Assembly (NCBI RefSeq): GCF_009741275.1
Contig: NZ_WOWS01000002.1
Span: 744,001-808,000 of the forward strand
Length of the DNA stretch: 64,000 nucleotides
Direction of reading: 5' to 3'
Source of the DNA: Winogradskyella endarachnes
Lineage (GTDB): Bacteria; Bacteroidota; Bacteroidia; Flavobacteriales; Flavobacteriaceae
The position numbers and the translations under genes are program-made. Under the pieces are notes generated by a model, which was not told the DNA's origin, made no database searches, and worked only from the letters and a program-made list of their open reading frames with translations. Positions 1 through 8,228 of the stretch are shown in pieces. Positions within the stretch are counted from its first letter, which is position 1; every line of letters begins with the position of its first letter.

Positions 1-126
1 TGATTAATGCCAAGTATAGTGATGTGGTAATTGATTAAAAGTATGCCTTAAGTATCTTCAAAGTTTTATGTTTTCTCTTCGTGCTTTCCATGGAATACAT
101 TCGTATTTTTATGGAAATTTTATTTT

Positions 127-813
127 ATGACTAAGCTGTCTTTTCAAGCGTTTTTAAAATCACTCAATACACATTCTGTTATAGACGCTGCACTAGACAA
201 AACAGACTACATCGCTTTAGATTTATCAATTAATAATTTCCAATTAAAATCCGTTGATACATCATCTTCTTCAGAATTAGAACAATATATTTTCAATTAT
301 ATAAAAACAAATAAGGCAAAAATTGCTTTTGGTGGTTATCTTGAAAAGCGAAATATTTACCAACGCAGTACGTATTTTAATCAGCAGAATTCAGATTCTG
401 AGCGTAACATTCATTTAGGAATAGATATCTGGATTAAAGCGAATACGCCAATTTATGCACCTTTAGATGGCATTATTCATAGTTTTAATAATAATATTAA
501 TTATGGCGATTATGGACCAACTTTAATTTTAAAACATAAGTTTGAAGAATTTGAGTTTTACACACTGTATGGTCATCTCACAGAAGCCTCATTAATTGAT
601 AAATCTATTGGCCAAAAGGTGAAACAAGGTGAGCAAATGGCAACTTTAGGAACAGCTGAAGTTAATGGTGATTATCCGCCTCATTTGCATTTTCAGATTA
701 TAAAAGATATTGAGGGCTACAAAGGTGATTATCCAGGTGTTTGTAGCTTATTGGATTTAGAATATTACAAAGCTAATTGCCCAAATCCAAATTTACTTTT
801 AAAGTTAAAATAG
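127..813 (+). CDS. M23-family metallopeptidase, no signal peptide
   Basis: LytM/M23 zinc peptidase domain, a family that normally cuts peptidoglycan cross-links. Residues 96-188 hold the fold: HLGID gives His96 and Asp100, YGH gives His150, and HLHF gives His186/His188, so the zinc and catalytic residues are all present. About 95 residues precede the domain without a signal peptide, lipobox or membrane segment, which is unusual for a cell-wall enzyme. From memory, the wording around the active site (HLGIDIW, APLDG, DYGP, YTLYGHL, PPHLHFQ) resembles the middle domain of large class III aminotransferase fusion proteins rather than NlpD/EnvC types. It may therefore act on a small molecule in the cytoplasm; that part is inference. 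It converges with the small membrane gene that follows. Confidence 0.85.
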   Translation: MTKLSFQAFLKSLNTHSVIDAALDKTDYIALDLSINNFQLKSVDTSSSSELEQYIFNYIKTNKAKIAFGGYLEKRNIYQRSTYFNQQNSDSERNIHLGIDIWIKANTPIYAPLDGIIHSFNNNINYGDYGPTLILKHKFEEFEFYTLYGHLTEASLIDKSIGQKVKQGEQMATLGTAEVNGDYPPHLHFQIIKDIEGYKGDYPGVCSLLDLEYYKANCPNPNLLLKLK

Positions 814-820
814 GCTTAGC

Positions 821-1228
821 TTAAAATTTAGTAATCTGTTTCTGGGCAATGATTTTTCCTATTAAAAATCCAGCAATAGCAAATACCGCATCAGAGACTG
901 TAAACCATAACTCTTTTGGGAGCATAAAAATGGTCGCAAAAGTGGCTATGACCATTAAGCTACCAACAATATAAGACGGAATTATACTTTGTTTAGTAAT
1001 CATTGCTGCCGCTATCATACCAACCATAATACCCGCAAAATGAGCAATAACAACAAAAATTTTAGAACCAACAGGAATTTTATCCATGTTGTTTTTTATC
1101 CATTCCATGTCAGAGAGCTGTGCATTGGCAGGCATCGGAAATAAATTGTGGCCAATTACTGCCTCAAATAGGTGAACCGTTAAACTAGCTATAATTAAAC
1201 CTATAATAGTTGCTAATACATTTCTCAT
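821..1228 (-). CDS. Small four-helix membrane protein, function unknown
   Basis: A 135-residue protein with about four hydrophobic helices: residues 5-27, 58-80, 83-105 and 110-130. A short polar loop containing MPANAQLSDMEW lies between the first two. No catalytic motif is recognised. Similar small integral membrane proteins are common in Bacteroidetes and carry no assigned role. It is transcribed convergently with the M23 gene, only 7 bases from it, and sits downstream of corA on the same strand. The start ATG begins the first hydrophobic helix directly, which supports it. Confidence 0.75.
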   Translation of the reverse strand: MRNVLATIIGLIIASLTVHLFEAVIGHNLFPMPANAQLSDMEWIKNNMDKIPVGSKIFVVIAHFAGIMVGMIAAAMITKQSIIPSYIVGSLMVIATFATIFMLPKELWFTVSDAVFAIAGFLIGKIIAQKQITKF

Positions 1229-1290
1229 GGTTACTTTAATTAAAAGGTAAAAGATAATAAATTATTACAAAATGGCTTGCTAGACTATAA

Positions 1291-2370
1291 TTACAACCAT
1301 TTTTTGCGTTTAAAATAATAAAGTAAGCCCAAAAACATTAAGAACATTATACCTATAAGCACAAAATAACCATAACGGTATTTAAGTTCTGGTATGTATT
1401 CAAAATTCATTCCGTAAATACCTGCCAGAAATGTTAGTGGAATAAAAATAGAAGACATAATGGTGAGTACTTTCATCACTTCATTCATTTTATTGCTTAT
1501 GGTTGTCATGTACATATCCATTAAACTCCAAATCATTTCTCGGTATATATCTATGTTTTCAGACACCTGAATTAAATGGTCATATATATCTCTATAGTAC
1601 GTAAGTGTACGTTTGTAAACCAGTGGATGTTCGCCTTTGTCTATGCGATTTATAATTTCTCTAAGTGGAAATATAGCACGTCTAACTTTTAAGATTTCAC
1701 GCTTTAATTGTTGTACTTCTATGCTAATGTTATCTCTTGCATGTCCTTCAAACAAATCGGTTTCTAAATCTTCAATTTTGTTACCTAAGGTTTCAATTAT
1801 ACTAAAGTAGTTATCTACAACAGCGTCAATTAAAGCATATAATAAATAATCGGATTTTAAGCCTCTAATTCTTCCGTTTCCTGTTCGTAAACGTTCGCGA
1901 ATGGCATCAAAAACATCACCTTCAGATTCTTGAAAAGAGAGTACGTAATTTTTACCTAATGCAAAACTTACTTGTTCTATTACAATATTTTCATCAGCAT
2001 CGTAATACAACATTTTTAAAACCAAAAATAGGTAATCGTCGTACTCATCAATTTTAGGTCGTTGGGTTGTATTTACTATATCTTCTAAAACAAGCGGATG
2101 CAAATTATATTGTAAACCAATATGTTCAATTTCTTTAATAGAGCTTAAGCCATCTATATTAATCCAAGTTACAGAATCGGTATCTTTAAACGATTTAGCA
2201 TCTTCAATATTAGTAAGTAGCTTTTCTGAAATAAAGTCTTTGTTGTAATCGAAAGACTCAATTTTTATATTTTTATGTGATTTATCACCAGTGTAAATTA
2301 GGGTTCCAGGAACTTGTCCTGCATGTTTTTTATAATTCTCGGTACGTTTTTTAGGCCTTCTTTTCTTCAT
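1291..2370 (-). CDS. corA: CorA-type magnesium/cobalt transporter
   Basis: Homopentameric inner-membrane channel for Mg2+ (also Co2+/Ni2+). The long soluble N-terminal part (about residues 25-295) includes a predicted long helix rich in charged residues. It ends in two transmembrane helices. The signature GMN lies at residues 320-322 within YGMNF, just after the first helix, and a basic tail (KRKKW) follows the second. Length 359 matches the family. The start is only 2 bases after the stop of the mscS-like gene, so the two ion-channel genes form an operon, mscS first. Confidence 0.95.
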   Translation of the reverse strand: MKKRRPKKRTENYKKHAGQVPGTLIYTGDKSHKNIKIESFDYNKDFISEKLLTNIEDAKSFKDTDSVTWINIDGLSSIKEIEHIGLQYNLHPLVLEDIVNTTQRPKIDEYDDYLFLVLKMLYYDADENIVIEQVSFALGKNYVLSFQESEGDVFDAIRERLRTGNGRIRGLKSDYLLYALIDAVVDNYFSIIETLGNKIEDLETDLFEGHARDNISIEVQQLKREILKVRRAIFPLREIINRIDKGEHPLVYKRTLTYYRDIYDHLIQVSENIDIYREMIWSLMDMYMTTISNKMNEVMKVLTIMSSIFIPLTFLAGIYGMNFEYIPELKYRYGYFVLIGIMFLMFLGLLYYFKRKKWL

Positions 2371-2372
2371 TT

Positions 2373-2906
2373 TTATAAAATACTTGCATCATCTAATGCA
2401 TCCTTTTGCAATAAAGTTACGGCTTTTTGTAGAAGAAGGTTATTTGGGTAAGTAACTAAATCACCATTATCTTCTCGTAGATGAATTTGAAAAGCTCTAA
2501 TGTCTTCAATTATAGCTTCTACAGGGTAATCTTTATCGTGTATTCTAATTTTATCACCAACTCTATAAGGGAATGAAAAGAACATAATAACACCAGAAGT
2601 AACATTACTTAAAATAGACCATACTGCAAACAAACCAACACCAATTACAGCAAAAACAGAAGAAAATACCAGAGACACTTCTTCTGGTTCTACACCAAGA
2701 ATAAACATTTCTATAAGTATAGCAATCAGTACCAAAATCACTGTAATATAACGACCAATTAAACCAGCTCTTGCTTCTGTGGTGCCACTTTTTTTACCAA
2801 TATTTTTTACAGTTATAACTATAATGGTTCTTATAATTATGAATATAATTAATAATATAACTGAAGAGATAATTTGCTCTAAATTGTTGTTAAAGAATTG
2901 CGTCAT
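2373..2906 (-). CDS. MscS-family mechanosensitive channel, short form
   Basis: Small-conductance mechanosensitive channel that releases solutes during hypo-osmotic shock. Two to three N-terminal transmembrane helices (about residues 10-30, 48-68 and 75-105) are followed by the pore-lining TM3 and beta domain: GLFAVWSILSNVTSG, then FPYRVGDKIRI and the YPNN motif that ends the beta domain. At 177 residues it lacks most of the C-terminal alpha/beta cage of E. coli MscS (286 residues), as in other short forms. It is co-transcribed with corA, which suggests shared ion or osmotic homeostasis. Confidence 0.9.
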   Translation of the reverse strand: MTQFFNNNLEQIISSVILLIIFIIIRTIIVITVKNIGKKSGTTEARAGLIGRYITVILVLIAILIEMFILGVEPEEVSLVFSSVFAVIGVGLFAVWSILSNVTSGVIMFFSFPYRVGDKIRIHDKDYPVEAIIEDIRAFQIHLREDNGDLVTYPNNLLLQKAVTLLQKDALDDASIL

Positions 2907-2942
2907 TAAGGTATTTTATTTTTCTAAGATTTTTATAAAGAA

Positions 2943-3881
2943 TTATTGCAATTTTAAATCTGTTCTTAAACTTAAATCTGCATTACTTTTCTTATTCCAA
3001 TAATCAGTTTTAAGAGATTCTAATTTTGTTGCTTTAGTTGTTAATGTTTTTTCTGAAGGACCATGACCAGTAGTGGTGGTTTCTGTCCAACCTAAAATCT
3101 CATACGGAAAAGTAGAATTAAATTCTATTTGTAATGTACGACTTAAATTATGGTAACTCAGTGTATAGCTATTGTCATCTAATTTAGCAGAGGTATTGTA
3201 AGCCTTAAGTTCATCATGGTTTAATCTTGCACTTTCAATAGAAGGAATAACTTTGATATCTCCAACAGGAAGACTTTTTGGGTTAATTCTTAATTTTGTC
3301 CAAAGTTCATTTTCGGTCCAATTTTTTTCTAAAGAAAATGCGTCGTCTGCTTCACCTTGAAAGTAAGAATGAGACATCACTTCAAATTTATCACGATTGT
3401 TTAATTGGGTATACACATGGCCACACCATTCTTGTACAGAAGCCGAAATTTTTAGAGCATGTTGATTATTAGCAACAGGAAAAAAAGTACTTTGCATTAT
3501 AGAATATGGATAAATGCCAGTGTTGAAATTCTTGGTCATATTCAGTTTTAAAACCGGGATATTGTCAGTGCTATAATTGTTGGCTTTAACCTGTTGTTCT
3601 GGCATAAAATCTTCAGTAACAAAGATTAAAACAGAGGTTCCGTCTTTTATTTCGCCATAGCGCGCTTGTTCTAGTTTATAAGATGTAATTTCGGCTTCAC
3701 CATTATACCAGTAATCTTTAAAGGCTTTTGATAGTTCTTGTTTAGGCACTTTAGGTTCTAATTTTGTTTCAGAAAGTACTGCTGTTTCTTGTTTTTTTGA
3801 GGGTGTTTCTTCTTTACAAGCAATAGAACTTAAAATACTGATAGTAAGTAATACAAAGCTCAATTTTAATTTCTTTATCAT
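2943..3881 (-). CDS. Exported lipoprotein of unknown function next to maf
   Basis: The N-terminus (MIKKLKLSF, hydrophobic stretch, SSIACKEE) is a lipoprotein signal peptide with the lipid-modified Cys at about residue 22. The mature 290 residues are soluble, with a beta-rich look and aromatic residues (FKDYWYNGEAEITSY, SYFQGEADD). No enzyme motif is recognised. Relatives sit beside maf in many flavobacterial genomes and are often labelled 'septum formation inhibitor Maf' by proximity; this sequence has none of the Maf motifs, so that name should not be used. It lies 79 bases downstream of maf on the same strand. Confidence 0.8.
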   Translation of the reverse strand: MIKKLKLSFVLLTISILSSIACKEETPSKKQETAVLSETKLEPKVPKQELSKAFKDYWYNGEAEITSYKLEQARYGEIKDGTSVLIFVTEDFMPEQQVKANNYSTDNIPVLKLNMTKNFNTGIYPYSIMQSTFFPVANNQHALKISASVQEWCGHVYTQLNNRDKFEVMSHSYFQGEADDAFSLEKNWTENELWTKLRINPKSLPVGDIKVIPSIESARLNHDELKAYNTSAKLDDNSYTLSYHNLSRTLQIEFNSTFPYEILGWTETTTTGHGPSEKTLTTKATKLESLKTDYWNKKSNADLSLRTDLKLQ

Positions 3882-3960
3882 ATTAAGTGTATTTTAAAGT
3901 TGTTCTAAATAAAAAAATGAAGAACAAGCATCTTAAGTTTTTTATAATAAAGATACGCTT

Positions 3961-4554
3961 CTAAAAACCGTTTGCAATGTTATTTAACGTTTTGTAAAGT
4001 AAATGGGTTGGCAAGCCTACTACATTATTATAGGAGCCTTCAATTTTTGTAATGGCAATAGCTCCAATCCACTCTTGTATACCATAAGCACCAGCTTTGT
4101 CTAGTGGTTTAAAATTATTAATGTAGTACAATATTTCCTCGTCAGAAAGCGACTTAAAAGTTACTTTTGTAACTGTATTTACTACTTGTTGTTGCCCATT
4201 TAACGTTATGCAAATTGAGGTAATAACCTCATGAGTTTTGTTGCTTAAAGATTTAATCATTTTAAAGGCATCATCTTCATCCTTTGGCTTTCCTATAGCT
4301 TTGTCTTCTAACCAAACAATGGTATCACTAGTAATTAAGATGTCTTTATTTTGAAGGTCCGTTGCAAAAGGTTCAGCCTTTAGTTTGGCTAAAAAATCGG
4401 TAATCTCTTCGCGTTTTAAATACTCAGGAAAAATTTCTTCAACAGGTTTTAATTTTATCTCAAAATTGAGATGCATATCTTTTAAAAAGGCATGGCGACG
4501 CGGAGAACCTGATGCTAAAATTATATTAAATTCTTTTAGTTTTTCCTTTAGCAT
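3961..4554 (-). CDS. Maf-family nucleotide pyrophosphatase
   Basis: House-cleaning nucleoside triphosphate pyrophosphatase of the Maf/YhdE family; relatives hydrolyse dTTP, UTP or modified nucleotides to monophosphates. The signature ASGSPRR is at residues 14-20. The metal-binding and catalytic segment TSDTIVWLEDKAIGKP and the later KAGAYGIQ follow in family order. Length (197) is normal. The gene starts 1 base after the prenyltransferase stop and is the last member of a five-gene minus-strand operon. Confidence 0.93.
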   Translation of the reverse strand: MLKEKLKEFNIILASGSPRRHAFLKDMHLNFEIKLKPVEEIFPEYLKREEITDFLAKLKAEPFATDLQNKDILITSDTIVWLEDKAIGKPKDEDDAFKMIKSLSNKTHEVITSICITLNGQQQVVNTVTKVTFKSLSDEEILYYINNFKPLDKAGAYGIQEWIGAIAITKIEGSYNNVVGLPTHLLYKTLNNIANGF

Positions 4555-4555
4555 A

Positions 4556-5482
4556 CTATTTTAAAATAAAATTATAAAGTAAAATTGATAACATACCTGT
4601 AAGCATTACCAATTTGTAAATTAAACTGATATGCTTGTATTCTGCCTTAGTTTCTGAATTAAATAATTTAATGCTTGCGTAAATTAATGGCGCAATAACT
4701 ACAATTAAAAAGTAACCAACTACTGGTAATTGCTTAAATAAATACGTCACCACGTAATATGTAATAGATAAAATAGGGAGTAATGAAATAAAGAATACAA
4801 TTTTATTAGCACGTTTTATACCTAAAAGAACTGGTAACGTTTGTATTTGTACTTTTTGGTCGCCTTCAAAATCTTCGAGGTCCTTAACCATTTCTCTAAC
4901 AAGATTAATTAAAAAAGCAAATATGGCATAATCCTTAATTATATTTAGAAAGGTAGTTTGTACAACTTCGTTATTAAAATTTATAGCTGGAATCAATTCA
5001 AAAATACCAACCAATAAAATATTAAGGGCAACAACCAGAGATACAATGGCATTGCCAACAACAGCGATTTGTTTTAGAGATGTAGAATAAATATAAAGTA
5101 GTGCAGAGGCAATAAAAAAGATGGAAAAAAAACCTGTTCTCCCGATACTATTGGTTAGATAAAACCCTAAGCCAACACCAATAATATTAAGAGCTATAAA
5201 AAGAGAATATGCATCTTTTTCACTGATGTTTTTAGTAACAATTACTTTGTTAGGTTTATTAATAGTATCGGTTTCAATATCGTTAATATCATTAATAACG
5301 TAGCCACCTGCAGCAATAAGAAGTGTAGCTAATACAAGTAGAAAAAAGTTGAAATGTGATAAAGATGTTACAACACCGTGACTATCTTCAAAAGGTATTA
5401 ATAAAGCATATTTAATAATGTATTGCACAAAGGCTATCATTAATAGATTTTTCCAACGTATTAAATTAAGTATGTAAATCAT
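4556..5482 (-). CDS. UbiA-family prenyltransferase, GGGP geranylgeranyltransferase-like
   Basis: Integral membrane prenyltransferase with eight to nine hydrophobic helices. The first Asp-rich Mg2+-diphosphate motif is ND-IND-IETD at residues 64-72. The second is the DLEDFEGD segment in the middle of the protein. Flavobacterial members are usually named geranylgeranylglycerol-phosphate geranylgeranyltransferase because they resemble the archaeal lipid enzyme; the true bacterial substrate is not evident here and a quinone-type acceptor is possible. It lies between the 103-residue membrane protein and maf with very short spacers, so it is co-transcribed with them. Confidence 0.88.
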   Translation of the reverse strand: MIYILNLIRWKNLLMIAFVQYIIKYALLIPFEDSHGVVTSLSHFNFFLLVLATLLIAAGGYVINDINDIETDTINKPNKVIVTKNISEKDAYSLFIALNIIGVGLGFYLTNSIGRTGFFSIFFIASALLYIYSTSLKQIAVVGNAIVSLVVALNILLVGIFELIPAINFNNEVVQTTFLNIIKDYAIFAFLINLVREMVKDLEDFEGDQKVQIQTLPVLLGIKRANKIVFFISLLPILSITYYVVTYLFKQLPVVGYFLIVVIAPLIYASIKLFNSETKAEYKHISLIYKLVMLTGMLSILLYNFILK

Positions 5483-5490
5483 TTGAGGGA

Positions 5491-5802
5491 TTAGTGAGAT
5501 AATATTTTAGTGGTTAAATAATAAACAATTAAAGCAACAATAATAGAAATTATAATACTTAAAATCAGTGTGCGTTTAAAAAGCTTTTGCTTTTGATGCC
5601 TAATTTTATCTTTAATGGTTTGTTTGTCGTCTTTGGTTAAGTCTTTATGAAGAAATTCCATTTTGTAATGTAAATGGGCTTCTAAATCTAGTTTTTCTTT
5701 GTATTTAGAAAAAGGTGTAGCCGATTTTCGGTTAAAAGTTGCTTGGCTGTTTCCGAAGCCTATATATCCAAATCCTGTGCTATGTCTTCTTCTTTTTGGC
5801 AT
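5491..5802 (-). CDS. Small basic protein with one C-terminal membrane helix
   Basis: A 103-residue protein with a basic N-terminus (MPKRRRHSTGFGYIGFG), a charged middle region (about residues 35-75, probably helical) and one hydrophobic helix at residues 80-98. It is therefore a tail-anchored-like inner-membrane protein with its bulk in the cytoplasm. No domain is recognised. Spacers of 7-8 bases on both sides put it inside the DUF2520-HAD-UbiA-Maf operon, and comparable small genes occupy this slot in related bacteria (from memory). Confidence 0.75.
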   Translation of the reverse strand: MPKRRRHSTGFGYIGFGNSQATFNRKSATPFSKYKEKLDLEAHLHYKMEFLHKDLTKDDKQTIKDKIRHQKQKLFKRTLILSIIISIIVALIVYYLTTKILSH

Positions 5803-5809
5803 TTATAAA

Positions 5810-6343
5810 TTAATCGTATTTAGCATTAAAATTACCATTCCATTTACCTTGTACTTTTAAGACTTGTTCAATAACATCTCTTGCAGCACCTTTTCCACCA
5901 TTTTTATGAGAAATGTATTTAGAAATCGCTTTAATTTCTGGAACTGCATCTTGTGGGCAACATGGTAAACCAACCAATTTCATTACTGGAAAATCTGGTA
6001 TGTCGTCTCCCATATATAAAACTTCAGATTTAGAAACCTTATGTTGGTCTAAGTAATCATTAAGTTGTTCAATCTTATTGTGTGCACCTAGAAAAATATC
6101 TTTAATACCTAAACCCGCTAAGCGTTTACGAACACCTTCATTAGAACCACCAGAAATAATACAAAGATTAAAACCAGCATCTATTGCTGTTTTTAGGGCA
6201 AAACCGTCTTTTATATTCATGGTTCTTAGCATTTCACCATCTGTGGTTACGGTAATTGTTCCGTCAGTTAAAACACCATCTACATCAAAAATGAAAGTGG
6301 TTATATCTGCTAAGTATTCTTTATAACTTTTATCGTCGCTCAT
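5810..6343 (-). CDS. KdsC-type HAD phosphatase
   Basis: HAD-superfamily phosphatase of the C0 (capless) KdsC type, which removes phosphate from 3-deoxy-D-manno-octulosonate 8-phosphate during LPS inner-core synthesis. HAD motif I is FDVDGVLTDG, with nucleophile Asp20 and Asp22. Motif II is in CIISGGS, and motif IV is YMGDDIPDFP. At 177 residues it has the typical KdsC length, with no cap domain. The neighbour upstream in the operon is the DUF2520 protein. Substrate is inferred from the family; a related sugar-acid phosphate is possible. Confidence 0.9.
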   Translation of the reverse strand: MSDDKSYKEYLADITTFIFDVDGVLTDGTITVTTDGEMLRTMNIKDGFALKTAIDAGFNLCIISGGSNEGVRKRLAGLGIKDIFLGAHNKIEQLNDYLDQHKVSKSEVLYMGDDIPDFPVMKLVGLPCCPQDAVPEIKAISKYISHKNGGKGAARDVIEQVLKVQGKWNGNFNAKYD

Positions 6344-6359
6344 ATATTATTTTTATCGT

Positions 6360-7151
6360 TTAGTTGGTTTTTGATTTTTTTGGTCTATAATTCGAAACAT
6401 TATGCGTCTTTTTAATAGAGGCTGTTAACATTTTGTAAATCGCTTCATGCTCTTCTTTTTCTATCAATTTCAGTTGTCGCTTAATGGTTCTTTTGTCATT
6501 GCGTTTTGCAGGGCCAGTTTGTGCCTTAAAAGGTGACATTTGCTGAATTTTTTTAGCTGTTTCTTCAATTAAAGGATGTAGAATTTCGAATTCAATATTC
6601 TTTGTTTCACAAATTTCATGACCAAATCTATACAGTTGATTGGTGAAATTATTTACAAATACAGCTGCTAAATGAAGCGTTTGGCGTTGCTCTGTAGTAA
6701 TTTTATGAGGTTTGCAACCCACGGCTCTTGCTAAGTCTCTTAATATTTTAAGATTTTCCTTTTCATAAACTTCAACACAAATTGGCACTTCAGAAAAAAC
6801 AATATCTGCATCTTTTGTAAATGTTTGTAAAGGATAAAAAACACCAATTTGGTTTTTCTTATCAATATCGTGCATGGCTACACTTCCAGAGGTATGCACT
6901 ACCAAACGATTTGTAAAGGGTAAAGCTGAAGAAAATTCTGCAATACAATCATCGCTCACTGCCATAATATAAAGGTCGGCTTCTTTTAATTCTTCTAAAG
7001 AATCTGTTATGTCTACTTCATTTGCATACGACGAAATTGAAGAACGCGTACGGTTATACCATTGTGTAACAGAAACTGTTTCTGAATCTGAAAAGGCTTT
7101 ATATAAATGTGTGGCTACATTGCCAGCACCAAGTAATATTACTGAAATCAT
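6360..7151 (-). CDS. Rossmann-fold DUF2520 protein
   Basis: The N-terminus VILLGAGNVATHLYKAF is a dinucleotide-binding Gly-rich loop, as in F420/NADP oxidoreductase-like proteins. The C-terminal half (about residues 130-255) is the helical DUF2520 domain, with HLAAVFVNNF and the basic end segment. The overall layout resembles the ketopantoate and pyrroline-5-carboxylate reductase superfamily, but the substrate is unknown. It is the first gene of the five-gene operon ending in maf. It is divergent from the truncated haemoglobin gene, with 69 bases between them that contain a clear inverted repeat. Confidence 0.88.
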   Translation of the reverse strand: MISVILLGAGNVATHLYKAFSDSETVSVTQWYNRTRSSISSYANEVDITDSLEELKEADLYIMAVSDDCIAEFSSALPFTNRLVVHTSGSVAMHDIDKKNQIGVFYPLQTFTKDADIVFSEVPICVEVYEKENLKILRDLARAVGCKPHKITTEQRQTLHLAAVFVNNFTNQLYRFGHEICETKNIEFEILHPLIEETAKKIQQMSPFKAQTGPAKRNDKRTIKRQLKLIEKEEHEAIYKMLTASIKKTHNVSNYRPKKSKTN

Positions 7152-7163
7152 GCTGTAAAAATA

Positions 7164-7182
7164 CTAAGATTTCTTATCTTAG
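7164..7182. promoter_or_regulatory. 7-bp inverted repeat in a divergent intergenic region
   Basis: CTAAGAT-TTCTT-ATCTTAG is a perfect 7-bp inverted repeat with a 5-base spacer, lying between two divergent gene starts. It could be an operator serving both. It is too far from any T-tract to be a convincing terminator. Function is inferred from position only. Confidence 0.35.
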
Positions 7183-7207
7183 AATAACAACATAGCGATT
7201 AATAGAA

Positions 7208-7215
7208 TAACTTTG
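7208..7215 (+). promoter_or_regulatory. Candidate -7 element of the haemoglobin gene
   Basis: TAACTTTG fits the Bacteroidetes -7 consensus TAnnTTTG. It ends 5 bases before the ATG, which would give an almost leaderless mRNA. No good TTTG -33 element is seen at 19-21 bases upstream, so this is tentative. Confidence 0.4.
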
Positions 7216-7220
7216 AAACA

Positions 7221-7622
7221 ATGAGCAAAAAAGACCTAAAAACCAGAGAAGATGTTTTTTTATTGGTTTCAGAATTTTATAAAAAAGTTAGAAAAGACGA
7301 CAAATTGGGACCCTTTTTTAACGAAACAATTATAGATTGGCCAGCGCATTTAGAGCATCTCACTTCGTTTTGGGAATCGAGTTTGTTTTTAAAAACAAAA
7401 TTCTATGGTAACCCTTTAGAGGCACACGCCAAAGTAGATAAAGCGTTTAATCATAGTATTACAGAACTACATTTTGGTATTTGGCTTAACTTATGGTTTC
7501 AAACTATAAATGAATTGTACGAAGGCGATTATGCCGAAAATGCTAAACGTAGAGCTCGTAAAATGGGCACTTTTATGTATATGAATATATTTTCAGAAAG
7601 AAATAAAAAGAAGGATATGTAG
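7221..7622 (+). CDS. Group III truncated haemoglobin
   Basis: A 133-residue 2-on-2 globin, probably binding haem and used in O2 or NO/nitrosative chemistry in the cytoplasm. Family features are the N-terminal VSEFYKKVRKDDKLGPFFN, the helix with WPAHLEHLTSFWESSLF, and ALH/HAKVDKAF followed by HFGIWLNLWFQTINE, where the His of the HFGIWL segment is a typical group III position. The length fits. It is followed 53 bases later by mscL on the same strand. Confidence 0.88.
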   Translation: MSKKDLKTREDVFLLVSEFYKKVRKDDKLGPFFNETIIDWPAHLEHLTSFWESSLFLKTKFYGNPLEAHAKVDKAFNHSITELHFGIWLNLWFQTINELYEGDYAENAKRRARKMGTFMYMNIFSERNKKKDM

Positions 7623-7675
7623 TTCTTCTCTGGCAACTTTATTATTTTGTGTTTTTAAAACCAAAATAATCACAG

Positions 7676-8125
7676 ATGAAACTAATTAAAGAATTTAAAG
7701 AATTTGCAGTAAAAGGTAACATGATGGATATGGCTGTAGGTATCATTATAGGAGCAGCCTTTAATAAAGTTATAGATGTATTGGCAAAGCAAGTTCTTTT
7801 ACCGCCTTTGTCTTTATTAACAGATGGTGTAAAATTTAGTGATAAAAAACTTGTTTTGAGAGATGCAGTATTAAATGCTGAGGGAGAAATAACAACTGCA
7901 GAGGTTGCCGTAGCTTATGGTAAACTGTCTGAAGTATTTTTAGATTTTATAATCATTGGGTTTACTGTATTTGTTATTGTAAAATTTATGAACAAACTTG
8001 TAAATCGAGCTCATGACACAAAAGATGAAACTGTGGTAACACCTAAAGATATTCAATTGCTGACAGATTTAAAGGAATTAATGCAAGAGCAAAACAAAAT
8101 TTTAAAGACTGAAACTAACAAGTAA
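7676..8125 (+). CDS. mscL: Large-conductance mechanosensitive channel MscL
   Basis: Homopentameric emergency-release channel of the inner membrane. The N-terminal amphipathic helix (KEFKEFAVKGN) leads into TM1, which carries the conserved MDMAVGIIIGAAFNKVI pore segment. A periplasmic loop (about residues 45-80) leads to TM2 (LDFIIIGFTVFVIVKFMNKL) and a charged C-terminal helix. Length 149 is normal. It is the window's second mechanosensitive channel, after the MscS-type gene. Confidence 0.97.
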   Translation: MKLIKEFKEFAVKGNMMDMAVGIIIGAAFNKVIDVLAKQVLLPPLSLLTDGVKFSDKKLVLRDAVLNAEGEITTAEVAVAYGKLSEVFLDFIIIGFTVFVIVKFMNKLVNRAHDTKDETVVTPKDIQLLTDLKELMQEQNKILKTETNK

Positions 8126-8195
8126 GTCTTTGTTTTAATAGAATTTTAACAACTTTTGAGTCGATTAAAGAAACTTCTAAATCGTTTTAAAAGCA

Positions 8196-8203
8196 TATCT
8201 TTG
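8196..8203 (+). promoter_or_regulatory. Candidate -7 element upstream of the CcsBA gene
   Basis: TATCTTTG matches TAnnTTTG and lies 25 bases before the ATG. The -33 region is not a clear TTTG, so only the -7 half is supported. Confidence 0.4.
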
Positions 8204-8228
8204 CGCGAGCTTAAAAAAGCCAATAGTT

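Noticed and set aside
1-38. Possible C-terminus of an upstream gene (INAKYSDVVID then TAA in frame 3)
   Set aside because: Only eleven codons are visible; plausible but cannot be supported.
2943-3881. Label 'septum formation inhibitor Maf' for the lipoprotein
   Set aside because: It has no Maf motifs; the real Maf is the adjacent gene.
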